DNA of 26,829 bases from the NCBI GenBank assembly GCA_003427395.1, contig BFEA01000194.1, positions 976,502 to 1,003,330 on the forward strand, written 5' to 3'. How positions within the stretch are numbered: position 1 is the first letter of the stretch; the number at the start of each line of letters is the position of its first letter. A program made the position numbers and the translations under genes. The notes under the pieces were generated by a model. That model was not told where the DNA came from and searched no databases. It was given only the letters and a program-made list of their open reading frames with translations. This DNA comes from Chara braunii (taxonomy: Eukaryota > Streptophyta > Charophyceae > Charales > Characeae). Shown here in pieces: positions 1 to 9,622 of the stretch.

Positions 1-80
<80 letters not shown>
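1..80. repeat. (CA)n dinucleotide microsatellite
   Basis: Almost pure CA repeats run from the window edge to about position 80, with two CG interruptions around 41-48. The array is cut by the start of the window, so its true length is unknown. Confidence 0.97.
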
Positions 81-85
<5 letters not shown>

Positions 86-442
86 TTGGACTTGTGTGTA
101 GTGAACATGACAACACAAACGCACACACACATGGACACACTGGCAGGAGCACAACTTACAAATTGTACCCCTAAAACCTGGTACTTGTGGACACAACTAA
201 TAGATTTAAAAAACTGTGAGCTAGCAGCGTACCAGATGTGAACCTACATATATGGACCCAATACCACGGCTTGAAGAGAAGGTAACATCTCTCCCGTCGA
301 CACGTATGGCTGTATGGTAAAATGGTCTGACTATTCCTATTTATGGAGGCTCCAGTATAAATAAACGTATAAAAATAGCATTCCTTAGAAATTAGAGGCA
401 ACCTTTTAGGAAATTTATTATTGAAGATAGGATTATTTAATT
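81..442. other. Gene-free stretch before the LINE
   Basis: I see no coding, RNA or repeat signal here apart from a few CA-rich echoes of the microsatellite up to about 140. It becomes AT-rich from about 355 and leads into LINE ORF1. The true 5' end of the LINE probably lies in this stretch, but no target-site duplication matching the sequence after the LINE poly(A) at 7951 could be found. Confidence 0.5.
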
Positions 443-493
443 TTGACTTTGTATCAAGGATTAAACCCGGAATTGTGGCTCAGAGTCGGTATC

Positions 494-3325
494 ATGCCAG
501 CTCCAGCAGGTCCCGCTCCCTCCTTCACGATGGGCCCGACAGAGAAGAAAAAGATTTTATATATTTTTGATAATTGTTACAAGGAAGGGCTCCTACCAGA
601 TGATCTGATAGCGAATCAAGTGGAGGTGGGGGAGGAATATGCACGAGTAGTTGTCAACCCGGAACATTTTGCAGTACAAGAGGAATGGCTCAATGATAAC
701 GTCGTTTCCATCTTCTTTGATAACGACTCAAAATCCCTACCTGTCGCAGTGAAAATTCGCCTGATTCGTAGGTATGAAAATGCGTGGGCGAAGAGTGGCA
801 CTATAAGTGCTCCGCCAAAAAAGGGGATATTCCATAATGAAGGTTTTGACCTCGTCACGTATGTGGCCTCCGCCAAGGAAATTTCCACCTGGTTGCTGAG
901 AAAACAACAGGATAGCATAGAAATGGATGGGAAAACCTTCTCAATTTTATTTCAACCGTGGATGAATGAACAACAGTTGTATATTGGCGAAAGGTAGCAC
1001 GAAACAGATATTTTTTGATAAGATGCATGTTCATGCCAGTTGCAGCCTTACCGTATTTGGCATCATCAGTTAAGAAAGTTTTTGGGAAGATCCTTAAGAG
1101 GTTCCGGTTTCATCTGAGCTCGTTAACATTCGGTTTGATCTCTATCTGGCGGCCCGTACTCGATATAAACCACTACTGATTATAGATATGGAACGAGGCG
1201 GTTATGTGGAAATTGAGGTAATTTATGCCCAGCCACCTTGGTGTCACGAGTGATGCCAATATTTCCACTCGGAAAAGGACGATGTCTGCCCGAAGAAGAA
1301 ACCAGGCCCTAACCAAACACGTGGAAAGGAATAACAGGCATCTGAGACGGAGAAACAAGCAGGTAAGCCTCAAGATGGAGAGGGAGGGGACAAGGGAGTG
1401 GGAAGGAAGAAACAAGGGACAGGGAGAAAAAGGGAGACGGACTCCCCCCCCCTTCCCAGGAAGAAAATCAGTCCGGTTCTAAACAAAAAAAGATGGAACT
1501 CCAGGGCCTTTTTCTGAAGGATAAAGAAAGGGATGAAAAAGGGTCTCCTCGGAAGGATGGGGATGGGATGGATGTGGACGTTTCGGAAGTAGGGAAAAAG
1601 GGTCCGTCCTCACCACCGGGGAAGGAACCGGCTACTCCCATGGAAAAGAATCAGGAGCAGGTTCACGCTCAGGCCCAGCCCCAGCCCCCAAGAGCGGGCA
1701 AGGGCAAGAAGAAGAAGAAAGCCCTCAAGAGAAGGCACCAGGAAAAGCGAAAACAGGTATGGAAGGAAAATATGAAACAAAGAAGTATTGAACATGCCCG
1801 CTCTCCAAACGGTAACACTGAGTTAACAGAGCATGAAAAGGAATTAAAGGAAAAAGGCAGAGATATGCATGTGTCAGAGGTAGGGGCGAACGTTGATGAG
1901 GGTCAGACAAACAATAGGGACAAGAATGTAGATCAACTTTCTGGTCTGACGGGTGAAAATAGGGAGGATAACGCAAACAAACGATATTCCCCGAATAAAA
2001 AAGGGAAAAGCGTTTTATCACCCATCAACAGGAAAGAAGATTGCAGGGACTTGAATGAACCCTTGGGTGAGCCTGGCATTGCCAAGGAGCCACATGTCCA
2101 ACCCTCCCACCAGGAGCTCGTTGCCTTGAAAGATTGCTCTGTGTATTCTAATGAATTATTTGAAATCTCCTCGGCTGACGAAAAGCTGGAAAGAACAGAG
2201 GAAAGACTATGAGAATTGACTACTCAGAAGTGGTCACCCGCAGGGTTGGAACACACCTCTAAATCCCCCGAACTGGACAAAAAAGGAACAGAAACCTCCG
2301 ACGAGGAAGACAAAAATTCTAACTTCTTCAGTCCACATGATGGCCTGGTAGAGTTTTCGGAACGAGTTTTTGGGGAGAATGGTCTGCATAATAAAAAGAA
2401 GGAAGGAATAGATGAGTCTCCTCTAATCTCGATATTTAAAACTCCAACATCCCCCACGTCGGTTTCGCAGATGCAAGGGAATGCTCTCGTTCACTCCTCA
2501 GCTAAACGTCCGAGGGTGGAAGGACTCAGATCCCAACTGCGTTTGGAAGAGAAGGATTTTGGAGGGCAAGGGGAAACCATTGCAAGGAGTTCACCCCTAA
2601 AGAGGGGTCGAGCTCAGATGGCGAAAACAGCAAAACGGTCCCTGACCATGGCAACAACAGTGAGGACCCTAACCAGAGAAGATAAGGGAAAGATAAAGGG
2701 ACAGATACCAGATTATCTAATTCCCATTATCTGTTCGTATGATGGTCACAATCCGAGGTTCTTAACATTGAAGGGCAGGGATGAAGTCCTACTCCTTCCG
2801 TCTGTTCCTTTGAAAGGCGCACCGTCCCAGGTAATGGTATGTAACCTGGTGAAAATACATGTTCTGCAAAATCTGGGGGAAATAGCCTTGCTGCCTGAGC
2901 CCAAAATGGTGCGCCATCTAATAGACAGACCAGAAAGAGGAAAAATTTAGTTGTTGTTTGCTTTCTTGGATCTTCTGCATATATCTGAGAGCAAACGAAA
3001 ATGGGATGATCTCGATATTTAGTGGGTGGAAGTGACACACCTCACAACCCCCACCTTTGAAGTGTTGGGTAACATCCGACTCTTAACGAATCTCTCTGCT
3101 AAGGTGGTGGCGGAATGGTTGACTCGCTTAGATAATAGTGTTGCAATAAAAGATTCCAGTTTTGACGATACCCTTCAAAGAAGGTGTATAGGCAAAACCA
3201 GAAACTTTGTAATTGGTGAGCGAGCTTTTCCCGAAGCCCCACCTGCAACTGTAACAGAAAAAACGGATGATACCCACATCCAATCCCCGGGTAACCCAGC
3301 TACCAACGATGGTCCTACCCAATAG
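494..3325 (+). pseudogene. LINE ORF1 (nucleic-acid-binding, Gag-like protein), broken
   Basis: ORF1 of plant L1 elements encodes an RNA-binding chaperone-like protein that packages the LINE RNA. The first ATG of the frame is at 494; the open frame itself begins with TTG at 443. It stays open to 997, and the region up to about 1170 reads in shifted frames as a DUF4283-like domain (a WM.E motif near 960, then FMPVAALPYLASSVKK around 1031-1078). A zinc-knuckle remnant follows at 1242-1289. The stretch 1493-3325 is one single reading frame, rich in Lys, Glu and Arg, interrupted only by TGA at 2210, TAG at 2948 and TAG at 3020. This strongly suggests one former ORF of roughly 900 codons, with stops from point decay. 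It overlaps the ORF2 ATG (3309) by 17 nt in another frame. The acidic/basic middle (1493-2650) is low-complexity and not recognisable as a domain. Confidence 0.8.
1242..1289 (+). other. Zinc-knuckle remnant of LINE ORF1 with an in-frame stop
   Basis: In the frame that reads through ATG 1188, the residues are W-C-H-E-stop-C-Q-Y-F-H-S-E-K-D-D-V-C, giving Cys codons at 1242, 1254 and 1287 and His at 1266. The spacing resembles the CCHC knuckle that follows DUF4283 in plant LINE ORF1 proteins. The TGA at 1251-1253 lies between the first two cysteines. This frame differs from that of the flanking ORF1 segments, so an indel lies on each side. Confidence 0.65.
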
Positions 3326-4030
3326 GATCATATTAGTAAGCTGGAATATCCGCGGACTTGGTGACCATAATGACACGTTCGAAAGGGGAAGATTCTGGCG
3401 ATGGCTACACTCAAAGAATGTCCACATCCTCTGCTTGCAGGAAACCAAAATAGGTGCTGACAAGATGACAGAAATACAAAATTGGTGGTCCGGTCCCCAA
3501 GTATGGGCACCTGCAGACGGTACAAAAGGGGGGTAGCGATACTTCTGGACAAAAAATTGAAAGTCGAGGTAATCGACAACTGTACGGACACAGACAGACG
3601 ATGGGCGTGGGTTAAGTTAGAAGTAGAAGACGAAGACTGGGCGGTAATGACTGCTTATGCCTCGGTAAATTATGCTGAAAGAATAACTTTTTTTGCTGAC
3701 TTACCCAAACATATCCCTGACACAGAGAATCTTTTGATATTGGGGGGCTGGAACTGCGTGCTGAACCCAGGCCTAGACTCACCCTCCCTTTTCCCCATAA
3801 GGTATGATGCTATGATCCTCCACTCCTTTATGGAGGCCCATAGCTTAGTAGATACCTATAGGATTATGAACCCTGATTTAAATGGTTACACATGGCGGGG
3901 CCCAAGGCCCTCAAGGAATGCTCCCCGACCCAAAAGGCGCTTGGACTTGATCCTAGCGCGGGGTGCCCCGTGAGATAGAACTATATAGACTGAGGTTAAA
4001 ACCTCATCGGTGTCGGACCATTATCCAGTG
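3309..4030 (+). other. AP-type endonuclease domain of the LINE
   Basis: The exonuclease-endonuclease-phosphatase signature can be followed through two frames: SWNIRGLG near 3327-3350, LCLQETK near 3430-3450 (the catalytic Glu region), then after the frameshift in the G run 3528-3534 GGWNCVLNPGLDS (3744-3780), YTWRGPRPS (3888-3915), RRLDLILA, and finally SDHYPV (4013-4030), which carries the conserved catalytic Asp-His pair. The family usually reads GGDFN where this copy reads GGWNC, so a catalytic Asp is lost. In L1 elements this domain makes the first-strand nick at T-rich targets. Confidence 0.85.
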
Positions 4031-4679
4031 TTAATGGACGTTATTTCAAAAGAGGTAGTGGATAAACACCGACCTCCTTTTAGGTTCAATACGCAAATTC
4101 TTAAAGACCCTGGGATCCCACAATGGGTGAGAACCCAAATGAAAGACTGAGACAAAGCAAAAAACCTATTTTCTAACTTTGAGGACTGGGTTGATATTGG
4201 CATAGACGATGATGGAGCTTGCCAGAATGAAAGCCGCCTCTAGAAATTGGAAGGAAAAGCAATTAACCAGTATTATAGAAGAAGCAGATGCTCGTACAGG
4301 CACCGATCCATTCTATAATATTACTGGTACCTAAAAAGGGCTAAAGCCCTGGAGGCACTAGAGAAGCTGGAAATTCAAAAACAAAGAGAATGGCAGGAAT
4401 GACTAAAAATTAAGGGCATTATTGGCCATGACAAAATGACCAAAGAAACCTTTAGGATGCTCATCTTACGAAAAGCCAAGTCGGTTATGAGGGAGCTGAT
4501 CCATCCTTTTGCAGTAAATGACCCCATAGCCAAAGGCACGGAGACCCTATGCACATATGCCATGACATACTTCCAGGACATAGTCTCCACTCGGCGTCCC
4601 TATGACAACTTTGACTCAAATTTGAAAGAATCTTCTCTGTTTTGGAACTGTTCAACGACTAGGGTTTCTGGATCTTCTT

Positions 4680-5408
4680 GTTTAAAATTAGAAAGGCCGT
4701 TAACTGTGGAAGAAGTTACTAGGGCAGCTAGGCAAATGACCAAGGGCAAATGGCCAAGCGCAAATGCCCGGGCCCAAATGGTCTTCCAATCGAGTTTTTT
4801 CTGTCTGCCTGGGACGCATTTGGTAACTTCTTTTGCAACATCTTTAACGAGACATTGGTATCAGGCTCCTTACCCAGAGGAATGGTGAAAGGAATGATCT
4901 CACTGCTATATAAAAAAAAGGACAAAAGAGAAGTAAGAAATTGGAGGCCAATATCAGTACTAAATGTGTCCTATAAATATTTGGCAACCCCCCTAGCCCT
5001 TAGACTAGCCTCGATCCTCTCGTCAGTGGTAGGGAAAGAACAAGGGGCGTTCGTTAAAGGGCGTTCAATTTTTGACAACATTATGACCACAGTTAAGGCC
5101 CTATAAATTATTGGGTAGGAAAAGAGGGAAGTGGCGATACTGATGCTTGACATGGAGAAGGCGTATGACAAAGTTGGTTGGGCTTTTGTCAACACCTCCC
5201 TTCTAAACCTGGGATTTGACCAAGCCTTTCGCTGTTGCGTTAAAGCAATGTATTCAGAAGCTAAGGCAACAGTCTTAGTAAATGAGAAACAGTAGGAAGA
5301 ATTTGGGCTCTTTGCGACATGGTTGCCCACTCGCCCACTAATCTTTGTTCTCCAGTTGGAAGTTCTGTTAGCAAACATAAGAAATAATCCTCTAATAACG
5401 GGTCTCAA
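4680..5408 (+). other. Reverse transcriptase domain of the LINE, lacking the catalytic motif C region
   Basis: Fingers and palm motifs are visible: KCPGPNGLPIEFF (about 4761-4799), NWRPISVLNVSYK (about 4938-4978), QGAFVKGRSIFDNI (about 5041-5083) and motif A, LMLDMEKAYDKVGW (5137-5181) with its catalytic Asp. A degraded PLIFVLQLEVLL segment follows at about 5335-5370. At about 5408 the reading jumps from NNPLITGLNV directly to a segment normally found far downstream (KVAWDVVATPRKKGGLGI, from about 5440), so the F/YADD box and the thumb are missing. Stops occur at about 5104, 5116 and 5293. Confidence 0.85.
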
Positions 5409-5439
5409 CGTAACCCCAAGTCTGGATCAAGGATACATG

Positions 5440-7041
5440 TCTAAAGTTGCATGGGATGTGGTAGCCACGCCGAGAAAGAAAGGAGGTCTGGGCATCCTAG
5501 ACCCAGAGCAACAAAACATGGCCTTATTAGCCAAATGGCCAATACAAGTCATGACCAAGGGAGAAGCCGAAAAATGGAAGGAACTGGCACAATATATCCT
5601 GGGTACAGAGTGGGAGTTGGAAGACCACTCTAAAGTCTGGATATGCATGTTGATCCCATCCTTTGGGAGGAGAAGGACAAAGTCTAAAGTATGGAAGGGT
5701 ATCTTGAATGCATGGACCAAAGTTAATTTGGAGAAGAGGCACTCTCCAAAAACAAAGCAAGAAGTTTTGAACCAGATCCTCTTTGAAAATCAGTGGAGTC
5801 TGCAGACGGACGGAACTCCATTCTCGGCAGCAGAAGGACAGGGAAGTTTTGGTAAAGCTTGGGCCAAAAAAGGGGTTTTGCAGGTCAAAGATATATGAGA
5901 CTCAGACCAAGCTACGTTTCTGACCCTACCACAACTCAGACGAAACCTTTGAAGACTTCACAACGTAAGGGCACACAGAGAGGCCCTCATTGCAGCCATT
6001 CCACCAAGCTGGGTCGCAACACTGCAACCGGACGCGGATCATCCTGCAGGGACCTGACTTAGAGTTGAAGACCAGTCCAGCCGTGTGCTACACATAATGG
6101 ACGCGGACCAAGGAGGAGTAAAAAGGATTCAGAGCTGGAGATTACCATTAAGGGCTCTTACCTCGGGAGTGATGGAACTGGAAGATGGCAACTTCCCCTT
6201 GATAGATACCAGACACTTGGAGGAAGTAAGGGTGGTTCTGCAGACAACGACACAAAATAGAACAACAGCCATCCTGTTGGGAGATGCAACTCAGTTTAGA
6301 GTCGAACCTCTCCTTTATGGTTGGGAGGTACAATCGAAGTACATACCATTAATCCAGTACAGGCCACATGTGGAGGTGCAACACCAGCAAAAGAGCCTGA
6401 AAAAAACTGTTACGACCCTGGCGGTGCAACGGGCGGAAGCCCACCAACTGAGGGGTGTAACAGACCAGACACTGAGCAGATTCTGGAAGGCACTCACAAA
6501 AATCCCTGTTCAGAAGCACGCAGGTATAATGTGGATCCAGTCCTTATTGGTAACAGCCACTGCAATGTGGCTATCATCGGAAGGGATGGATGTATCCACA
6601 CTCTGGGGTTGGGAGAACATGATTCATATCTGGCTTTATTGTCCGTTAGCGGATGAGCTACTTCAATGGTGGAAGTCCCACTAGGAAAGATTTACGGCAG
6701 GAGAATTTGAGTGATCTGACTCCTGGATGCTCACAGGGATTCTTCCCCCTGGGCATGGATATTCCACAGTCTGGGGATACATTGCCCTAAGTTGCAGAGG
6801 AGTGATCATGGAGGTCATTTGGAAGGCTAGAAATGCCAAAGTCTTCAGAAATGAGGATGTCTCACGAAAACAGCAACAACAGCAAGTAAAACAAGGAATC
6901 CGAAGAATCATCCGATCCGACTGGCAAGGAAAGAAGGGCATCTGGTTTCAGAGGACCTGGTCCAGGAAGGGAAAGCTAGGCTCAGTTAACAACGAAGGTA
7001 AAATGGAGATTTGCACTTGGCTGTCAGACGCTCATGATTAA
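5440..7041 (+). other. LINE ORF2 C-terminal region with zf-RVT-like tail
   Basis: The GGLGI...N.ALLAKW motif at about 5485-5540 is typical of the region after the LINE reverse transcriptase. Further on, RFWKALTKIPVQKHAGIMW (about 6478-6534) and IHIWLYCPLADELLQWW (about 6622-6672) match the minus-strand relic at 25038-25800 closely, where the cysteines of a zf-RVT-like knuckle are better kept. The last segment contains VIWKARNAKVFR (about 6817-6852), the conserved tail motif also visible at 22688-22945. Stops near 5896, 6060, 6682 and 6709 break the frame. Confidence 0.8.
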
Positions 7042-7161
7042 TTTTAAGACAGTTCGGGTGCCAAGTTTTAAGACGAAATGCTGTACACTGAATACTAGCG
7101 AGTTGTTAGAAACAACCTGGGAAACGAATTCTAACTGGCAATAGCTTAAGGAGGCTACTAA

Positions 7162-7611
7162 GGGCGTCGTTCAACACTCCTCGGGGCATCCTCGGGTTCC
7201 GAGGATGAATCCTCGGAAAAGTTTAGGGTTTTTGTTGTCTTCGTTCCACTCATCCTCGGAGCATTGGTCTTAGGACTCATCCTCGGAGCAATGTCAGAAA
7301 AATAAAAGGAAAAAAAAAAGAAAAAAAGTTGTGCTTTCAGCCAATAGGGTGCCGCCACGATCCGAATTCTTGGTTGTAACGTCTCTCTACGTGCATGCCC
7401 TCTCCTTTCCGTGAAACGCGGATCCTCGGGCCCCAAAGGACCTCGCGAGGTCCTTTGGAGCCGAGGACGATTTGGCTGGGAAATCCTCGGAGCCCAAGGA
7501 TTTGTCCTCGGAGTGTTTTCAGATTTTCATTTCCGATTTCATCTCCGAGGACAGGTGGAATGAAGACGAAATCCTTGGAATCACGTCCCCGAGGAGTGTC
7601 GAACAACGCCC
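7162..7611. mobile_element. PIF/Harbinger-type (Tourist-like) MITE inside the LINE 3' UTR
   Basis: Terminal inverted repeats of about 25 bp match at all but two positions: the left end begins GGGCGTCGTTCAACACTCCT and the right end reads AGGAGTGTCGAACAACGCCC. The element is flanked on both sides by TAA (7159-7161 and 7612-7614), which fits the TWA target duplication of PIF/Harbinger transposons, and termini beginning GGGC fit as well. It has no coding capacity. The octamer TCCTCGGA and its complement recur about ten times in the two subterminal regions, for example at 7209, 7255, 7279, 7491 and 7507. An A-rich tract occupies 7299-7327. It inserted after the LINE did. Confidence 0.88.
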
Positions 7612-7614
7612 TAA

Positions 7615-7951
7615 GGGCTAGTCTGACACAGATAGTACAGGTGTGGTAGTCTGAGACCTGCCAGAGAAAGCTGTAAGCAGGCAGGCTATTGGTGAATGGA
7701 TACCAGATCAAAGTTGGTGGTAGGAGGGTGAGAATTGTCATTGTTTAGTCCTAGCTACAATTTTCTGAGCTTCAAGGTTTACTTTTTTGAGGAGTTCACT
7801 CCCTGAGAGAGGGTAACGGGGCAGTGGGACGCTGGACCCTGTTTCCAGCAAGGTTCTGATACTTCCGGCGGGTAGAATTGTGAGGTCCCCAGCCTCGACC
7901 ATTCTTTGAATATATAAAGCCACAACTTCTCAAAAAAAAAAAAAAAAAAAA
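7615..7951 (+). other. 3' UTR end and poly(A) tail of the LINE
   Basis: This continues the LINE 3' UTR after the MITE. The block GGGACGCTGGACCC (from 7826) with TTTCCAGCA recurs in reverse complement at 8719-8743, and GAATTGTGAGGTCCCC (from about 7875) recurs at 23357, in each case next to an A-run (or T-run). These shared blocks identify the 3' terminus of the LINE family. The A-run follows at 7932-7952. Confidence 0.8.
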
Positions 7952-8403
7952 AGTCCAACAAGACTTTTGCCACCCGGATGGCTGCGTCCTGCGCATAACA
8001 GTGACAACCACATCAGCATACAAACTAGGGGCTGCGTACGAGTGACCTCACGGAAAGTCAATGTGTCTGCACATCGCTATGGTGCTGGGGTGTGGGCAGG
8101 AAGGGGTTTCCGTGCACTGGCAATGAAAGTGAAAGCAGCACATTCCCCCAGAGTGGTAGTGTGTGTGTAATGGGGGGCTGCCCTCCAGTGACGCCGACCT
8201 CGGCACACCAAATGGTACAAGGCTCTCGAAAAAAATAAAAAATAAAAAAATGGTACAAGGCAGCATACTCCGCCCGAGTGAAGCGCATCCTACGGGGTGG
8301 TTGCCGGTTTTATAGCCGGGGTGTCAACGGTTATAACGGCCTCTGTTAGAAGGACCGTTTTCCTCTTGTCAGGCGCCCCTTTCCGTCGATGCCTATGGAA
8401 TAG
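7952..8403. other. Intergenic stretch with one A-rich insert
   Basis: No gene is visible. It contains the A-rich insert described at 8209-8260 and a short hairpin-prone GCCGGTTTTATAGCCGG at about 8304. Confidence 0.5.
8209..8260. repeat. A-rich mini-insert flanked by a direct repeat (likely tail-only retroposition)
   Basis: AAATGGTACAAGG at 8209-8221 is repeated exactly at 8248-8260. Between the copies lie only 26 bases, GCTCTCG followed by A7TA6TA4. The arrangement is that of a LINE-mediated insertion in which little more than the tail was copied and the target site was duplicated. Confidence 0.7.
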
Positions 8404-8503
8404 GCACCACTCACCAGATGCGCAAAATGAGCGTGAACCTGCGGCTAGAACAAGGAGAGATGCATCGTCATAAATTGTCTTTTGTGCATTTGGTGAGTGG
8501 TGC
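8404..8503. mobile_element. 100-bp MITE with CACCACTCACC ends
   Basis: The left arm, GCACCACTCACCAGATGCGC followed by AAAA, pairs with the right arm TTTTGTGCATTTGGTGAGTGGTGC, with two mismatches over 24 bases. The terminal motif resembles that of the elements at 9623-9808 and 26231-26436 (CACTACTC followed by CC), so the three form one loose family. There is no ORF and no convincing target duplication. Confidence 0.7.
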
Positions 8504-8522
8504 GGCGAGACGCTGTTTAGTT

Positions 8523-8589
8523 TTTCTTTTTTTTTTTCTCTCTCTCATCTATCTCATCTTCTTCTTCTTCTTCTTCTTCTTCTTCTTCT

Positions 8590-8592
<3 letters not shown>
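8523..8592. repeat. Pyrimidine-rich tract with (TTC)n
   Basis: T-rich and CT-rich sequence leads into about eleven TTC repeats (about 8560-8592), directly joined to a pure T run of about 30 bases. The T run is probably the tail of the reverse-oriented LINE fragment that follows. Confidence 0.9.
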
Positions 8593-8623
<31 letters not shown>

Positions 8624-8815
8624 GAAGAATTGGATCATTTCATTGCAAACGAAGAGGAGGCCGGGAATACCCCACAAACAACCCGGAAGAACAGAGGCCA
8701 TTACTCAGCTTCGGCTTGTGCTGGAAACCGGGCCCAGCGTCCCTTTCCCTAACTCGTTCTACAAACATCTTCCAAAAAAATTAACACTGACAACTTGACA
8801 AGAATGCTACAACTT
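8593..8815 (-). mobile_element. 5'-truncated LINE 3' end in reverse orientation
   Basis: A T run (8593-8622) is followed by sequence whose reverse complement shares the block GGGACGCTGG-CCC-GTTTCCAGCA with the LINE 3' UTR at 7826-7850 (23 of 25 positions). The block GGCCATTACTCAGCTTCGGC (8696) also recurs in similar form at 24340 next to another T run. It is a tail fragment of about 200 bp without coding sequence. Its distal end, near 8815, is uncertain. Confidence 0.75.
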
Positions 8816-8919
8816 GAACCCTAAACCACAAACCATAGAAAGCGAGACTGAAGCGTTGGCAAACCGTTATCAAGACTCCAACCATAGAAAGCGAGACTGA
8901 ACCCTAAACCACAAACCAT
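8816..8919. repeat. Two interleaved direct repeats
   Basis: GAACCCTAAACCACAAACCA occurs at 8816 and again at 8899. ACCATAGAAAGCGAGACTGA occurs at 8833 and at 8881. The two repeats are adjacent in the order A-B and then B-A, which suggests a local rearrangement at the end of the LINE fragment. Confidence 0.7.
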
Positions 8920-9174
8920 TGTGATCGCTATACAACGAAGATCCAAGGGTGCGTGGTGGGAAACCCGTCTTGGCAGCTCAGGCTTTTCACAGTATTTTTG
9001 GATGGTAAGGATATGAGGGCAGCTCTGACAAAGGTGAGGGGTCAGTGTGAGTGAGTTAATTTAGCTGTTACTCGACTGTTCCCCGCCCCGCCTCCTGGAA
9101 AGGGGTGGTCTTCTGGATTGCATATCTCATCTTCTTGCCTGTACTCGTCTATCTCATCCTCTCGCTACCATCTT
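8920..9174. other. Gene-free stretch
   Basis: I see no gene or element here. A CT-rich segment (9118-9175) repeats the words ATCTCATC and TCGTCTATCTCATC. Confidence 0.4.
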
Positions 9175-9283
9175 CATCCGAATAGAGCGCCCGGTAACTA
9201 TCGTCGTATCTGGGCTGAAAGTTGGGCCAAATACAGAATGTGATAATGACCGGGCGTTCTATTCGGGTGAGCACGGTAGTCTA
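9163..9283. mobile_element. Small inverted-repeat element (MITE-like)
   Basis: CATCCGAATAGAGCGCCCGG (from 9175) pairs with CCGGGCGTTCTATTCGGGTG (from 9250). The pairing can be extended outwards to CTACC/GGTAG with gaps. The loop is about 55 bp. There is no coding sequence and no clear target duplication. Confidence 0.55.
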
Positions 9284-9313
9284 CGGGGTAGGTTGGCACC
9301 ACAGCAGTGGTGT

Positions 9314-9456
9314 AAGAGCAAGGCTCAAAAAAAAAAGAAGAAAAAAAAAAGAGCAAGGCTCACCCATGAACTGTTGAAATACAGAGCCGTGTTCGCATTG
9401 ACGAGTAAAACCAGCTATTTCTGAAAAACAAAAAGGGAAAAAAACAGAGCAAGGCT
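9314..9456 (+). repeat. Two nested A-tailed inserts sharing one target repeat
   Basis: The word AGAGCAAGGCT appears three times, at 9315, 9350 and 9446. Between the first two copies (extended to AAGAGCAAGGCTCA) lies only A9GAAGA8. Between the second and third lies about 85 bp that ends in the A-rich A5CA5GGGA7. This fits two successive A-tailed insertions at one site, the second consisting of tail only. Confidence 0.65.
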
Positions 9457-9622
9457 TTACCAGTCCCTCATCACGGTGATGAGGGGTGGGCAGGGATTGC
9501 CGATGGGGGAAATCGGCGGTGCTACCGGTAGCGCCGAGCAATGGCCAGTCACTGCACCTCCCCCTAAACCCCTTTTTTCGATTTATGCGCCCTTTCTTCC
9601 GGAAACATATGTGAATGGTAGT

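Larger units (their letters stand above)
3309..7041 (+). pseudogene. LINE ORF2 (endonuclease / reverse transcriptase polyprotein), broken
   Basis: ORF2 proteins of L1 elements nick target DNA and copy the element RNA in place. The ATG at 3309 begins a typical N terminus (VSWNIRGLGD) and the last open segment ends at 7041. Domains in order: endonuclease 3309-4030, linker 4030-4680, reverse transcriptase about 4680-5408, then a C-terminal region with zf-RVT-like and IWKARN motifs to 7041. Breaks include a one-G loss in a G run near 3530, a stop at 3971, several stops between 3980 and 4430, a 14-bp tandem duplication near 4746-4773, stops near 5104-5118 and 5293, a deletion at about 5408, and further stops near 5896, 6060 and 6682. 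The product cannot be functional. Confidence 0.88.
443..7951 (+). mobile_element. Degenerate, nearly full-length L1-type LINE retrotransposon
   Basis: The domain order is that of a plant L1-clade non-LTR retrotransposon: ORF1 with a DUF4283-like region and CCHC-type knuckle, then ORF2 with an AP-type endonuclease, reverse transcriptase and a zf-RVT-like C-terminal region, then a 3' UTR ending in a run of about 21 A at 7932-7952. There are no LTRs. The copy is dead: ORF1 has at least four stops and one frame change, and ORF2 has several frameshifts, stops and an internal deletion in the reverse transcriptase. A 450-bp MITE interrupts the 3' UTR. Related fragments occur at 8593-8815 (minus), 22674-23434 (plus) and 24164-25800 (minus), so this is one member of a multi-copy group. 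The 5' boundary is approximate. Confidence 0.92.

Noticed and set aside
7337-7741. 134-codon minus-strand open frame
   Set aside because: It spans the border between the Harbinger-type MITE and the LINE 3' UTR, so it cannot be a native gene.
8816-8919. Telomere-like CCCTAAA words
   Set aside because: Only isolated single copies occur, within a local duplication; there is no array.
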